Made by a program: the position numbers and the translations under genes
Notes under the pieces: generated by a model
Database searches by the model: none
Told to the model about the DNA's origin: nothing
What the model saw: the letters and a program-made list of their open reading frames with translations, nothing else
Part shown: positions 11,460 through 22,909 of the stretch, piece by piece
Layout of the letters: each line of letters begins with the position of its first letter
How positions within the stretch are numbered: the stretch's first letter is position 1
Assembly (NCBI GenBank): GCA_027382625.1
Contig: JAJKFJ010021217.1
Span: 177,177 to 241,176 of the forward strand
Length of the DNA stretch: 64,000 bases
Source: Tetmemena sp. SeJ-2015
Lineage: Eukaryota > Ciliophora > Spirotrichea > Sporadotrichida > Oxytrichidae
Direction: 5' to 3'

Positions 11460-13330
11460 CATTGAGAGACAAGAAAGATACCAATCACAGTAAGACAGTG
11501 AATATAAAAATCAGCTCCAAGACCTCATTTAATATAACTTACAAGAAATAATAGAGAATTTTGAAAATTACTAGCCCCAAAGAAAAGGAGAGATAAAGGA
11601 ACTTAGTCCAGATGCAATTAGTTACTTGAGAACCCTTGAGGAAGATTATCTGAGTCAAATCAAAGCTAATCTAGACAGAGTTTGGTCAGATCAGTTTATT
11701 CAGGAACTGGAAGGCCTTACTTAGAGGGCCAGGAATCAATTGATCGAAGTCCCTCAAGTTATTTAGCTTTAATTTATGGAGGACATGATTTTTCAAAGAC
11801 CCAGACCTCCTGCTGTTTAAATTATTGTAAAAGTTCGGGTGAATCAACCAATAGAGGAAGAAGTCATCCATATTGGAGTTGAGGATAACTCTTAAATATA
11901 ACAAGAGTAAATATAGCAAAGCGTGTCTATCTCAAACCCGATTCCCAATGAAAGAATTGAAATTTCAACTGGAATAATTGCTGATACCGAGATGCAGTCA
12001 AATAGAGAGAACTAAGAAGCTAGTTTACTGGGAAAGAGAAAAGTAAGGGAATAGGATCAACCCGAAGAAGAGGAAAAGCAACCTTCTAACTCAGTTTAAA
12101 GAGAGAGGTCAGCTTTTGAAGATGATGAGGACGAGCCGATGCATTTATAAGTACAGCAAATTAGTTAGCCATAATTCGAAAGGCTTATTGACCCAGATAA
12201 ATTACAATTTATTTAAATAAGATGATGAGAGCAAAGAGAAGATACAACCGAATAATCAATAACTGGAGGACTTTCTCGGATTATAAGATGATGCATCAAC
12301 TGCTTTATTTGCTCAGTAGACAGTTCCTTGTTATATTATAATTTCATCCTCAATCTTTGATATAAGCTAACCCAACAAGCCTTGGCCCTAATTATCAACG
12401 TATTAGATTCTAGGCTTTTAAATATATTAAAATAGATAATTGCTAATTTTAAGTCTTCCTAAAGTTAGTTCAAGCAAAGAAATACTTCTGCTAAACCCAT
12501 TGATCGTCCATCTGAATCGAGAAACCAGAACTAGAATTTATATTTACTTAGTTTGTTATTTGAATTCTCTTGAAGAGTTTGTTCCTTAGGCAACAATAAA
12601 TGCTTTACCAACTGAGAGGACAGAGTCAAATTAAGGGTCTTTGAGGACAATGACAAATGCTATTAATTCAGCTGAAATTGGCCAATCTATATAAGTATTG
12701 CAATACTTAATAAATGTTTTTAAATTTTGATAAATACTTTTTTAAAAAAATGTTTATAATGAATTTCATTCATAAATTTAAGTACCGTAGTAGGAAGCAG
12801 TTCTAATTTTATTTTATTATAAAAAGCACTAAGACTCTAGCACATCTAACAAGAAAAGCCTGCTGAGAAGAACTAAAACAGCAAAAATGAAGCAGAAAAG
12901 ATTCGAAACTCTTCTGACAGTAATGGTTGACTGCGCCAATATAACTTAAGGTCGAGAGGAACTGCCCCTGTCTATTAATCCTCCATTCTTGACGTTGAAA
13001 TACCTCCACTTAAGCGAAGAAGAGTAGATCCTTAATCTTCATAATCTAATTCAGAGGTAAATCAATTATTACAGACTGATAGAAGGAGAGAAAATGATTC
13101 TGCTTCTAAGAAAAATGATCCTCAAAATACTATTCAAGTAATTGGCGAATAACCCTAGAGACAAACTAATGAGAGACAAATCTAACCTTCAATCTAAAAC
13201 CCACCTCATAAAATAAATTATGCTTTTTTATTTATCATATGAAAACACGATCTACTAGAAGTTTGAGAAGTAGTGCTTCCAAATAAGAAGCAGAGACCAT
13301 TAAACCAATAAATCAATTAATTTTATGTTT
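11460..13330 (+). CDS. Acidic Gln-rich protein segment, no recognised domain
   Basis: A long frame (from about 11460 to TGA near 12226) encodes a Gln/Glu-rich chain with helical segments (SYLRTLEEDYLSQIKANL) and acidic patches (AFEDDEDEP). It continues, after frame changes typical of IESs, through 12225-12720 (ESKEKIQPNNQQLEDFLGL) and 12830-13230. The last part holds a nuclear-localisation-like cluster (PPLKRRRVDP). An in-frame TGA remains at 12928-12930. I could not fix the IES borders in this region and do not recognise a family. It may be the middle of a single gene running from the RING segment to the Kelch segment, or a separate gene. Confidence 0.45.
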
Positions 13331-14070
13331 AAAAATATAAATTCTTGATTAAAGTGCTTAAGGGAAATAATTTTAAACCAAAGGAATGAAAATAATTTAA
13401 TAAGAAATAATTCGCAAATATAACTAGAAGCACTAGTTTAACTGAAAAATCTATATAAATGGGGCAAATTTAATGCAAGGGTATTTTATAATCAAAAGTT
13501 TATTTTACCTACGTTCCTCACTCATTTAAATAATGATTTATCTTAAGTAAGAGTAAGAACAGGTAGGGCCGTTGCGACGATCTTGGAGAATACCGCAAAG
13601 ATGATAAACTTAATTATCGAGAAACTTTTGCACTCTATGCCCTGTCTTACACCTTTTTCCTCAATTGTTTTTGTAATAATCTCTATAAAGTTAAGAAATC
13701 CTAACAGATTTTTTTCTTTTATTATTTTAAATATATTTACCAATAGCATGAAAATCTTTGCCTCAATTTAAATGTCTTTATTTTAAGGATTTTTTTGTAA
13801 GTCTGAAAAATATGCAATTAAAACTCTTAAATTTGATCTTTTTTGTTTTTTTTTTTAATTGAAAACCCCTAAAATTAATTTCCTCAAAAATTTTCGTTTA
13901 AAGTTCAATAACTCCCCTCATTTTAAATTTAAAATCCCCTAGTTTTAAAAAATTTTGTCCCAAATTTTTGGGGAACTTTAAAAATGTTTCGCTTTGCAGA
14001 AGTCGAACTAAAAATTTTTAAAAAATAAAATTATAAAATTTAAAATTCCCTTTCAAAAATTTTTAAATTT
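13330..14070. other. Non-coding or poorly assembled AT-rich stretch
   Basis: Frames here are short and conflict between strands. From about 13790 to 14060 bases come in runs of 3-6 identical letters, a milder form of the distortion at 16137-19533. It could be a long IES or intergenic DNA. Confidence 0.35.
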
Positions 14071-14074
14071 AAGT

Positions 14075-15905
14075 AGACCTTCAAATAGAATTCTTAGACC
14101 AAGAGAGCCTATTCCTCCTCAGTAAAGTATTGTACAGACATAAATCCAAAGAAGAATATTAGGTGGCCAAGTTCAGGCTAATTCACTTCACGAAGAAGTG
14201 AAAAGATAGTCAAATTCAATATAAGTTTGAAGAATTTTAAATTTACGTCTTAGTTAGATCAGATACCTCTTGATTAGACAGTTACCAGATTCTTTTCTAA
14301 TTTTTCTTTTCTTGGTAGGGTCTTCCTCACTAGAAGCTTGGGAGAGATTCAGACCTCAGTTCTTTGGGATTGTGATATCTGACACTGAAATACTTTAGTT
14401 TAATCCAAACAATGCTCGCACTGCCGAACTCCACACTTTTAAATTAAATTATTACTAGGGAAGAGGACATTGAGGCTGAGTTAAGCCAGGTTTGGAAAGT
14501 GAGAAAGATAAAGATAGAAAATCAAAGTTAAGAAGGCTCAAGAGCAATCAGTCTTACTAATACCTTCGACCAATGCTTGCCACTGAAGGGCCGTACTAAT
14601 CATTTCTTGAGCACTGGAGGCTCTATCAACTCTTCGAGTGCTCGTATAATCATCTTCGAGCAATATAAAGTTGTTTCTTAAAATATTTCATTTATAGCCA
14701 TCATAAGACAAAGTCATAATAAAAGAGCTAAAGAATAAGATGAGGTTTAATAGATAGAATAAGAGAGTATTAGTTTTATAAATGAAATTAGATAGGGACA
14801 CTAGATGATCCTTCTAGGTGAATACTACTATGTAATAGGAGGAGAGGGCCAAGCTTCTAGATCGGTTGAGAGAATTAAGGCCTCACATATTAAATAAACA
14901 TTTTTATTCTCAAATTAATGCTAAAGATCATCTTTTAATAAGTCATAATAATTTTAAGTTTTTTGAAATGGGTGTTATAGGATCTACTTAAGACATAGTT
15001 TTTTAAGATTTATATTTTCCAAAATTTTGATTTAAATGAATGATATAGATAACGGCGAATGGGAGACATAAATGCTTTATATATAAGATTTGTAAGTATT
15101 TAGTGACTATGAGCGGAGTATTGTGCTAGAGTAGAATGAATTTCGCAGCAGCTGTCATAAGTGAAAACTCTGTGCTTTTGCTAGGTTGCAGAAATGGCAA
15201 AAATGTCGGAGCTTATGGTAAGAACGCTGAGGTCATAACTTTATCAGAAGGACGCAATATGACTTCTTCCATGATTTTCGGTTCAAACCAATTTGGCAAC
15301 TTTATAGTTTATTATATTTTTGAATTTATTGTAAATTATATACTTTTTTGGCAAAGATTTTTTTTAATTATTGGTTTAATTCTTTATAAATTTGACATGC
15401 TGCTTGAGGAAGGTTAAGATTACATTAAGGTAATAAACAAAATTTAAAATATGGCAGCTAATTTAAAAGGCCTTTGTTGTTCCATATCGGTGCGCCTAAT
15501 ATATCTATATTTTGACAACTACTGAATAAAAATAAAGTTTAATTCTTTTTTCGAATAGCAGAAGGAAACGAATTTAAGGAGATGGATATATAGTAGCAGG
15601 TAGTTCTCTAAGGACAAAGACTTTAAGATCGTTGCGAAGAAACCTAGATATCTTCACAACAATGTCTTCCTAATTAAATAGATTATGTTGATTTAACTAT
15701 TTGCACTAATTGATGATCATCTCTACATACTTTTAAAGATTTTTTTTGTTTACTTGGAGGAGCAATCAAAAATGTGGAAGAAAAAGAAGGAGGAGAGTAT
15801 GTGGATCTCAAAGCCAATAATCCTTAGTTCAAATTGCTCCCTTCATACAAGCATTTCACTAATGCTGCTTTTAATAGACAAGCTGGTTTTAGTGTTAAAA
15901 ATTGA
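14075..15905 (+). CDS. Kelch-repeat protein (C-terminal part)
   Basis: Kelch blades are visible as hydrophobic-GG strands followed by Tyr/Trp: MILLGEYYYVIGGEG with SVERI, then NGEWET, then RMNFAAAVISENSVLLLGC, and a last blade beginning FGGAIKNVEEKEGGEYVDL. The WET-to-Met-Ser join needs removal of the 37-bp IES at 15072. The frame ends at TGA 15903-15905. Further IESs or introns must lie at about 14890-15045, 15300-15395 and 15430-15545, where the frame breaks in AT-rich sequence. The 5' part (14075-14220) is basic and Pro/Gln-rich. Kelch propellers bind partner proteins, often as substrate receptors for ubiquitin ligases, which would fit a link with the RING segment upstream; that link is inference. 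Confidence 0.6.
15072..15108. other. IES, 37 bp, pointer ATG
   Basis: Repeats at 15072-15074 and 15109-15111. Removal joins NGEWETQM to SGVLCQSRMNF in the Kelch gene. Confidence 0.65.
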
Positions 15906-16136
15906 CAATGTCAAATGAAATGATTACTTTCAAAAGTACAATGACAAATTTTAAATTCAAATTTCACAGATATCTTCATTATAGTTACGAATTATATCTA
16001 AATGTAAAATTAAAATTAGCTAATAGATCTACTCTTTAATTAATAGCAATAAACAAAATAAGTTGGATATTGAGTTACTTCTTTAAGCATATCTATAGCT
16101 CTTCTTAGATTGGGCATTTTTACATGTTTGGTTTTT

Positions 16137-19100
16137 AAAAAAAGGGGGGGGTTTTTTTTTTTTTTTTAAAAAATTTTTTTTTTCCCCCCCTTTTTGGTTT
16201 TTTGGGGTTTTTAAAATTTTTCCCCCCCCAAAAAAAAAATTTAAAAAAAAAAAAGGGGCCCCCCCGGGGGAAAAATTTAAAAAAGGGGGTTTTGGGTTTT
16301 TTGGGAAAAATTTTTTGGGGAAAAATTTTTTTTAATTTTTCCCCCTTTTTTTTTTCCCTTTTCCCCTTTAACCTTGGCCCCCCCCCCGGGGGGGAAAAAA
16401 AAGGGGGGTGTTAAAAAAAACCCGGGGAAAAAAAAATTTTTGGGGGTTTTTTTTTTCCAAAAAAAGGGGGCCCCCCTTTCCCCAAAATTTTTTTTTTTAA
16501 AAGGGGGTTTTTGTTTTTTTTTTAAAAAAAAAATTTTTTTTTTTTTCCCCCTAAAACCCCCCCTTTTTTAAAATTTTTTTTTTTAAAAAATTTTTGGGGG
16601 GAAAAATTTTCCCCCCCGGGGTTTTAAAATTTTTTTTTGGGCCCTTTTTTAAAAAAAATTTTGGGGGGGGGGCCTTAAACCCCCTTTAAAAAAAAATTTT
16701 TTTTTTTGGGGGGGTTTTTTTGGGTTGGGTTGGGGTTTTTTCCCCCCCAAAAAAACCCCCTTTAAAAAAAAGGGGGGGAAAAAAAAAATTTTTTGAAGGG
16801 GGGGAAAAAGGGGAAAAAAATAAAAAAGGGGGAAAAAATTTTTTAAAAATTTTAAAAAAATTAAAAGGGGGGGAAAGGGGGGGGGGGGTTTTAAAAAAAA
16901 AGGGGGGGCCCCCCGGGAAAACCAAAAAAACCCCAAAAAAAATTGAAAAAAAAAAATTTTTTTTTTGGGGGGAAAAAAAGGGGGGGGGTTTTTTTTAAAA
17001 AAAGGGTTTTTGGGGGGTAAATTTTTTGGGGGGAAGGGGGGTTTTAAAAAAAATTTTAAAATTTTAAATTTTTTAATTTTTTAAAAAAAAAAAATTTTTA
17101 AATTATTTTAGGGAAAAAAAAAAAAAAACCGGAAAAAAAGGGGTTTTTTTTTTTAAAATTTTTGGGGTTTGGGTTTAAAAAAAATTTGGTTAAAAAAATT
17201 TTTAACATAAAAAAAAAATTTTTTCCAAAAGGGCCCCCCCTTTTTTTTTAAAAAATTTTTTTTTTTTACTGAAAAAAAAAAAAAAAAAGGGGCCCCTTTT
17301 TTTTTTTTTCCAACCAAAAAAAAGGGGGGGGGGTTTAAATTTTTTGGGGGGGGGAAGGCGGAAATTTTTTGGGGAAAAAAAAAAAAAGACAAAAAATTTT
17401 TTTTTTAATAGTTTTAAAAAATTTTTTTTCTTTTTAAAAAAAATTTTCCCCTTTTTAAAAAAAAAATTTTTTTTTTAAAAAAAAAATTTTTTTTTTTTAA
17501 AAAAAGGGAAAAAATTTTTAAAATTTTTTTTAATTTTTTTCCCAAAAAAAAACTTAATTTTGGGGGTTTTAAAAAAAATTTTTTTAAAATTTTAAAAAAT
17601 TTTTCCCGGGGGGTTTATTATTTCCCCCAAAAAAAACCCCGGGTTTTTTTTTTCCCCTTTTCCCAAAAATTTAATTTTTTAAAAAAAATTTTTTAAATTT
17701 TTTCCCCCCGGTTTTTTTTCCCCAAAAATTTTAAAAACTTTTTTTTGGGGAAAAAAAATTTTTTTTAAAAATTTTTTCAATTTAAAAAAAAAGGGGGGGT
17801 ATTTTTCCCCCCCCCTTTTTTAAAAAAAAATTTTTTTAAAAATTTTTTTTTTTGAAAGGGTTTTTTTTTAAAAAAAAATTTTTTTTTTTTAAAAAAAAAA
17901 AAAAATTTTTTTCCCCCCAAAAAAAAAAAATTTTTTTAAAAAGGGGGTTTTGGAAAAAAAAAAAAAAAGGGGAAAAAATTTTAAAAAAAGGGGGGAAAAA
18001 AAAAAAAAAAAAAAAAAAATTTTTTAAAAAAAAAAGAAAAAAAAATTTTTTTTAAAATTAAAAAAAAATTTTGGGAGGGGGGGAAAAAAAAAAAAAATTT
18101 TTAAACCCCAAAAAGGGGCAACAAGGGAAACCCCAAAAGGGTTTGGGGGGGGTTTTTTAAAAAAAAAAATTTTTAAAAAAATAAATTTTAAAAAATTAAA
18201 AGGGTTTTTTTTTAAAAAAAAAAAATTTTTTTTTAAAATTTTTTTTAAAAAAATTAAAAATTTAAAAAAATTTTTTTTAAAAAAACCCCCCCAAAAAAAA
18301 TTTCAAAAAAAAAAAAACCCCAAAAAAAGGAAAAAAAATATTTTTTAAAGAAAAAAAAGGGCCCCCCCAAAAAAAAAAATAAAAAAAAAAATTTTTAAAA
18401 AAATTTTTTTAAAAAAAAAAAAAAAAAAAATTTTTCCCCAAAAAAAAAAATTTTTTAAATTTTTAAAAAAAAAAAAACCCCCTTTTTTTTAAAAAAAAAA
18501 ACCAAAAAAATTTTTTTTTCCTTTAAAAAAATTTAAAAAATTTTTTGGGGATTTTTAAGGAAAAAAATTTTTTTTTAAAAAAAAAAAAAAGGGGGGGGAA
18601 AAAATTTTTTTTTTTTTAAAAAATTTTTTTTAAAAAAAAAAAAAATTTTTTTTTTTTTAAAAAAAAAAAAATTTTTTTAAAAAAAAAATTTTTAAAATTT
18701 AAAGGGAACCAAAAAAAAATTTTTTTAACAAAAATTTTTCCTTTTTTTTTTTTTTTTTTTTTTTAAAACTTTTTTTCCCCAAAAAAAATTTTTTTTAAAA
18801 TTTTTTTAAAATTTTTAAATTTTTTTTTAAAAAAAAAAATTTTTTTTGGGGAAAAAAACCTTTAAAAAAAAAAATTTTAAAAAAGTTTTTTTTAAAAAAA
18901 AAAAAAAAAAAAACCCGGAAATTTCCCCCCAAAAAAAAAAATTTTTTTAAAATTTTTTTTTTAAAAAGGAAAAAAAAGGGGGAAAAAAATTAGGAAATTT
19001 TTTTTTTTGGGAAAAAAAACCAAACAAAATTTTTTCCCCTTTTAATAAAAAGGGGTTTTTTAAAAAAAGGGGGGAAAAAAAAAAAAAAAAAATTTTTTTT

Positions 19101-19533
19101 TTTAAAAAAGGGGGGTTTAAAATAAAAAAAAAAAATTTTTAAAAAAATTTTTGGCTTTAAAAATTTTAAAAAAAAAAAATAAAAAATTTTTTTAAAAAAA
19201 AAAAAAAAAAATAAAAAGGGGAAAAAAGAAAAAATTTTTAATAAACAAATTTTTAAACCCCTTTTTTAAAAAATTTTGGGGGGGAAAAAAAAAAAAAACC
19301 AAATTTTTTTAAAAAAAAATAAATTTTTTTAAAAAAAAAAACCCCCCAAAAATTAAAAAGGGGGTTTAAAACCGAAAATTTTTAAAAAAAAAATTTTTTT
19401 TAAAAAAAAAATTTTTTAAAAAAATTTTTTTTAAAAATTTTTTCAAAAAAATTTTAAAAAAAAACCCCAAAAAATTTTAAAAAAGGGGGGAAAAAAGAAG
19501 GAAAAAAAATTTTTTAAAAATTTTTTTTTAAAA
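16137..19533. other. Homopolymer-run block, probable assembly artefact
   Basis: About 3.4 kb consists almost wholly of runs of 3-20 identical bases, mostly A and T with some G and C runs. Normal sequence resumes abruptly at both ends. It has no codon structure; apparent open frames are runs of Phe, Lys, Gly and Pro. No genomic DNA class I know looks like this. It is best read as uncorrected long-read consensus or inflated homopolymers. The 5' end of the PHD gene may be hidden inside. Confidence 0.85.
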
Positions 19534-19539
19534 AAGTAG

Positions 19540-22500
19540 TGTGTTTTGGCTTCATTTTTGTGCTAATTACTTTCCTTTCAAAAAGCAGATGGAGATGTAC
19601 TAAAACCCTAAAGATTTCATTTAAAAGATATATCGCTCTTTTTCCTTTGAAAATATCACAAGGGTACCTAACGCTAAATTGGATGAACACTGATTTACCA
19701 TTTACAAAAAGGTTATTCAAAAATTCGGAAGTAAGGAAGAATAATCAATAGAGGAAAATCAGACTAAAAGAGAGACTAAGGTAATTCCTCATAAGCCTCA
19801 ATGGATAAACTGACATTGATAAGATGCTAATTTAAATGTCAGAAGAGCTAATTAAGACAGAAAATGAAAATCAGTAAAAGCTTTCAGATCTTGAGAAATA
19901 GATAGATGCATCTTATTCTAGGTCGATGAGCGGAAAGTCAATTTTTAATGAAAGAGCTGAAACTATTAAAATTGAGGACAATCCAGAAGAGGAATATACA
20001 AACCAAGAGAAAATATCCCTTTACTCTGACTATAATCTGCTTATTTTGGGAGATTGGATCATAAACTAAGGAAAATACATATCTTAGGAGAATTAAATTA
20101 TGCTAGATACTAAAATTCATCACTAAAAGATCAAAGAATACATTAAGTTTTCAGAGGAAAAATTCAACAAATAGAGAGACATAGAATTTAGGGAGAGAAA
20201 GTAACAAATTCTATAATAATCTAGATCATTAACAACTCCTTTGAAACCAACTAGCTTTTTAGCATCAGCATTTAGAAAAATAGCTCCTAAACCAATTTTT
20301 ATATAAGAGTAGAGCAGTAATCCTAAGATTAATCAAAATATAAAACTCGCGAGTACCCCTACAAACTCTGAGGCTTAGAAATATGCTATATCTCAGAATT
20401 CTCTTGGTAAAACTAACTCCTCAATTAAAAAGCCATTAAGCTCTTGTAAAGTAAGTATTTCCCTTACCAATTATCATTTCTTTAGACTAGTGTAGATGAG
20501 CAGCAAAACGACTTTCCAGGTTGCGTAATATGCTGTGGTGAGGACTACGAAGATGATAATCTCATAGTCTATTGTGATAAATGTGGCCTTTAAGTGCATC
20601 AAGCTTGCTATGGTCTTGAAGTTGTTCCTGAAAATGAGTTTATCTGCCAAAACTGCATAGTCTTTGGAGATCATGCCTCAAAGATTCCATGTTTCCTCTG
20701 CTCTCTAAAGGGAGGAATTATGAGACCTACTTGCTCAAAGTTTACAGAAAAGCTTGGATTTGAGAAAAAGGATAAGAAAGATTAAAATGCTCACCACAAG
20801 TCCAATGTAATAAGCTCATACCTTAAGAAGGAAAAAGAGTTTTACCTAAAAAATCAGGCTCTTATTAAGGAAGGGAATCTTCCCTATGCTTATCTAAATA
20901 CTGTTTATCAATGGGTTCACTTGAGCTGTGTATTTTGGAATAATGACATCATATTTCCACCAAAGGCACCTATTAAGATCCTTAATACAAAATAGTTAGA
21001 AATGAGAATGAAGATCACTTGTGTTATTTGCTAAAGGAAGGGGATAGGAGCTTGCATTCAATGCAGTTTTAAGAATTGTTCTGTGGGATTCCATGCTGAG
21101 TGCGCGAGAAGAGCGAGGTACTACATGTCTGTAGATGATGAGAGCAGTGACACTTTAATAAAGCAAGTATTTTGTCTCTCTCATCGGCCTTTCCCTTTGT
21201 AATAAGAGATAGATAGAAATGAGAAGATGATGTTTGATGAGATCATAACTTTCTCAGAATCTTTTGAGCTTTCAATTTCAGATTTCAAATCTTTGAAGAA
21301 ATGGACAGATAGAGATAAACGAGAGCTGCTCTCTAAAATAAGGAAGGTCTTCTTCTATATGAGAAAGTTAGGCTTCACTCTTTATAAGCAGCGAGAATCA
21401 GAGTCAAAATAAATGTCCCAATCTTAGCAAAGTTTGTGCAACTCTCAAGGATCGACAACCAGTGATTCCTCCACCGGATACTATGTAAAAGAGGGAAGAT
21501 TCTTTGACATACCTAAGGACTGGTCCGTTCTCTAAACCTTTAACGCAGGTTTTCCGTGGAACAGCGTCCGCTTCAAGAATTTCTCAAGAAAGGATTGCTT
21601 CAGAATGTTTAATGAACTAATATAGAGTGAAGAAGTATTTATGAAGCGAGTAGTCCAAGATAAGTAAAATTAAGTGATAGAAAAAGGTGAAAACTGTAAT
21701 TTATTCTAAAGGTTTACATGAACCTTTATAAGGAAGTTAAAAAGAGGATTCAGAAATTAAAAGATAAAGAGTAAAGGATGAAGAAGGGCAAAACTCCTCA
21801 AAAGAAGGAGAAGAAAGAAATTAGAGTAAACTCCATTAAATTGGTCAAAAAGGGAACACCACTTTGCTATTGTAAAAAGCCTGTAGTTAATCTTGACAGA
21901 AGTGTTATCTGCTCTAGAGGCATAGAGAAATGCATTTAAACTTAAATAAAGATAATTATAAGTTTAAAGTTTTCAATTTAAGTTTAAGGAGGCTATATTC
22001 ATCGAGCCTGCATTGGAAAATACGATTCGAGAAATCTTATTGATAGAAGATCAAGAATGGTTTTGTAAGAAGTGCATAGAGTATCTAAGAATGAAGTAAC
22101 TCAAGAGGAGCTTTTCATAGCAAGAGAGTTCAAAATTCCTTGAAATATAGCAGAGTCTGATAAGATCTTTTACTAATTTATCTGCTGATATTATTTTTCA
22201 TCTTTTGGCTATGATGCAGCTAAGAATTTAGAAAAGACGAGCAACAGTTAAAAATACTTCTCGAAAAGCCTTGATGGGTCCACGCTCTTGGGTCAAGAAA
22301 AGCTTAGTCTTGCGAAAATAAACGATTAAGAATCATCCTTGACCTCAAACAAACTCATGACTGAGCAATTTTAATTAAGCTCTACTTTCATCCCAACTAA
22401 CTTCAGTTAAAACAGTCAAAGCTAAAGTAGAGATCTTAGTTAAAATTAAAGTTAGAGTATTGGAGATTCCTCTTAAAAGAGTGAGGCATAATTAATCAAT

Positions 22501-22766
22501 CCCCTAGTAAACGATACTAAAGCTAGAGAGTCAAATGATCTCCAAGCTAACTATATTCGCTAAAGCAATTAAGAACATTAAAAACTTGAAAATTAAACTG
22601 ATATCTTCAATCAAGATTGTTACTAGAGTTCAGACTCTGATGAAGTAGGCTAAATAGTAGATGCTATTTCAAATGAGAATTTAACTCAATCTATCACTTA
22701 TTTTATTAATTTTCCAAACCTAATTCACTTAATCTATTCTTCCAAGCTATTTTAAGATGATAAGTG
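19540..22766 (+). CDS. PHD / extended-PHD finger chromatin protein (BRPF/JADE-like)
   Basis: A canonical PHD finger (CVICCGEDYEDDN, YCDKCGLQVHQACYG, FICQNC) at about 20520-20665 is followed by a C-rich knuckle (PCFLCSLKGG) and a second zinc module (YQWVHLSCVFW, CVICQRKGIGACIQC, FHAECARRARYYM, CLSHRPF). PHD-knuckle-ePHD is the arrangement of BRPF, JADE and AF10 proteins, which read histone H3 tails in acetyltransferase and related complexes. Near 21850-22090 comes another, atypical PHD (CYCKKPVV ... HRACIG ... EWFCKKC) whose two halves lie in different frames. One intron (20451-20485) and one IES (22165) were placed. The C-terminus is Ser/Gln-rich and ends at TGA 22764-22766. The start is unknown: coding sequence reaches back to the homopolymer block, and at least one more frame change occurs near 19800. 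Confidence 0.75.
22165..22199. other. IES, 35 bp, pointer ATCTTTT
   Basis: 7-bp repeats at 22165-22171 and 22200-22206. Removal joins QSLIRSF to GYDAAKNLEK. Confidence 0.8.
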
Positions 22767-22909
22767 AAAATCATTAAATGCATCTGATAATTTTTATTTG
22801 TTAAAACTAGGTATAAAAGACTGTAGGAAGAGGTTTGAATAGTAGTATTAAGCTATTGTTAATTTGATAAGAATTATAAAAATAACTTAAATAAAAGGAT
22901 TTATTGGCC

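Noticed and set aside
13543..13771. Overlapping 62- and 68-codon frames on opposite strands
   Set aside because: Neither shows a domain or links to neighbouring coding segments; the region may be a long IES.
16202..18055. Several 60-95 codon open frames in the homopolymer block
   Set aside because: They are runs of Phe, Lys, Gly and Pro created by homopolymers, with no coding character.
19540..22766. Scrambled gene order as the cause of frame breaks in the PHD gene
   Set aside because: All domain pieces are in the expected order and strand; small IESs or base errors suffice.
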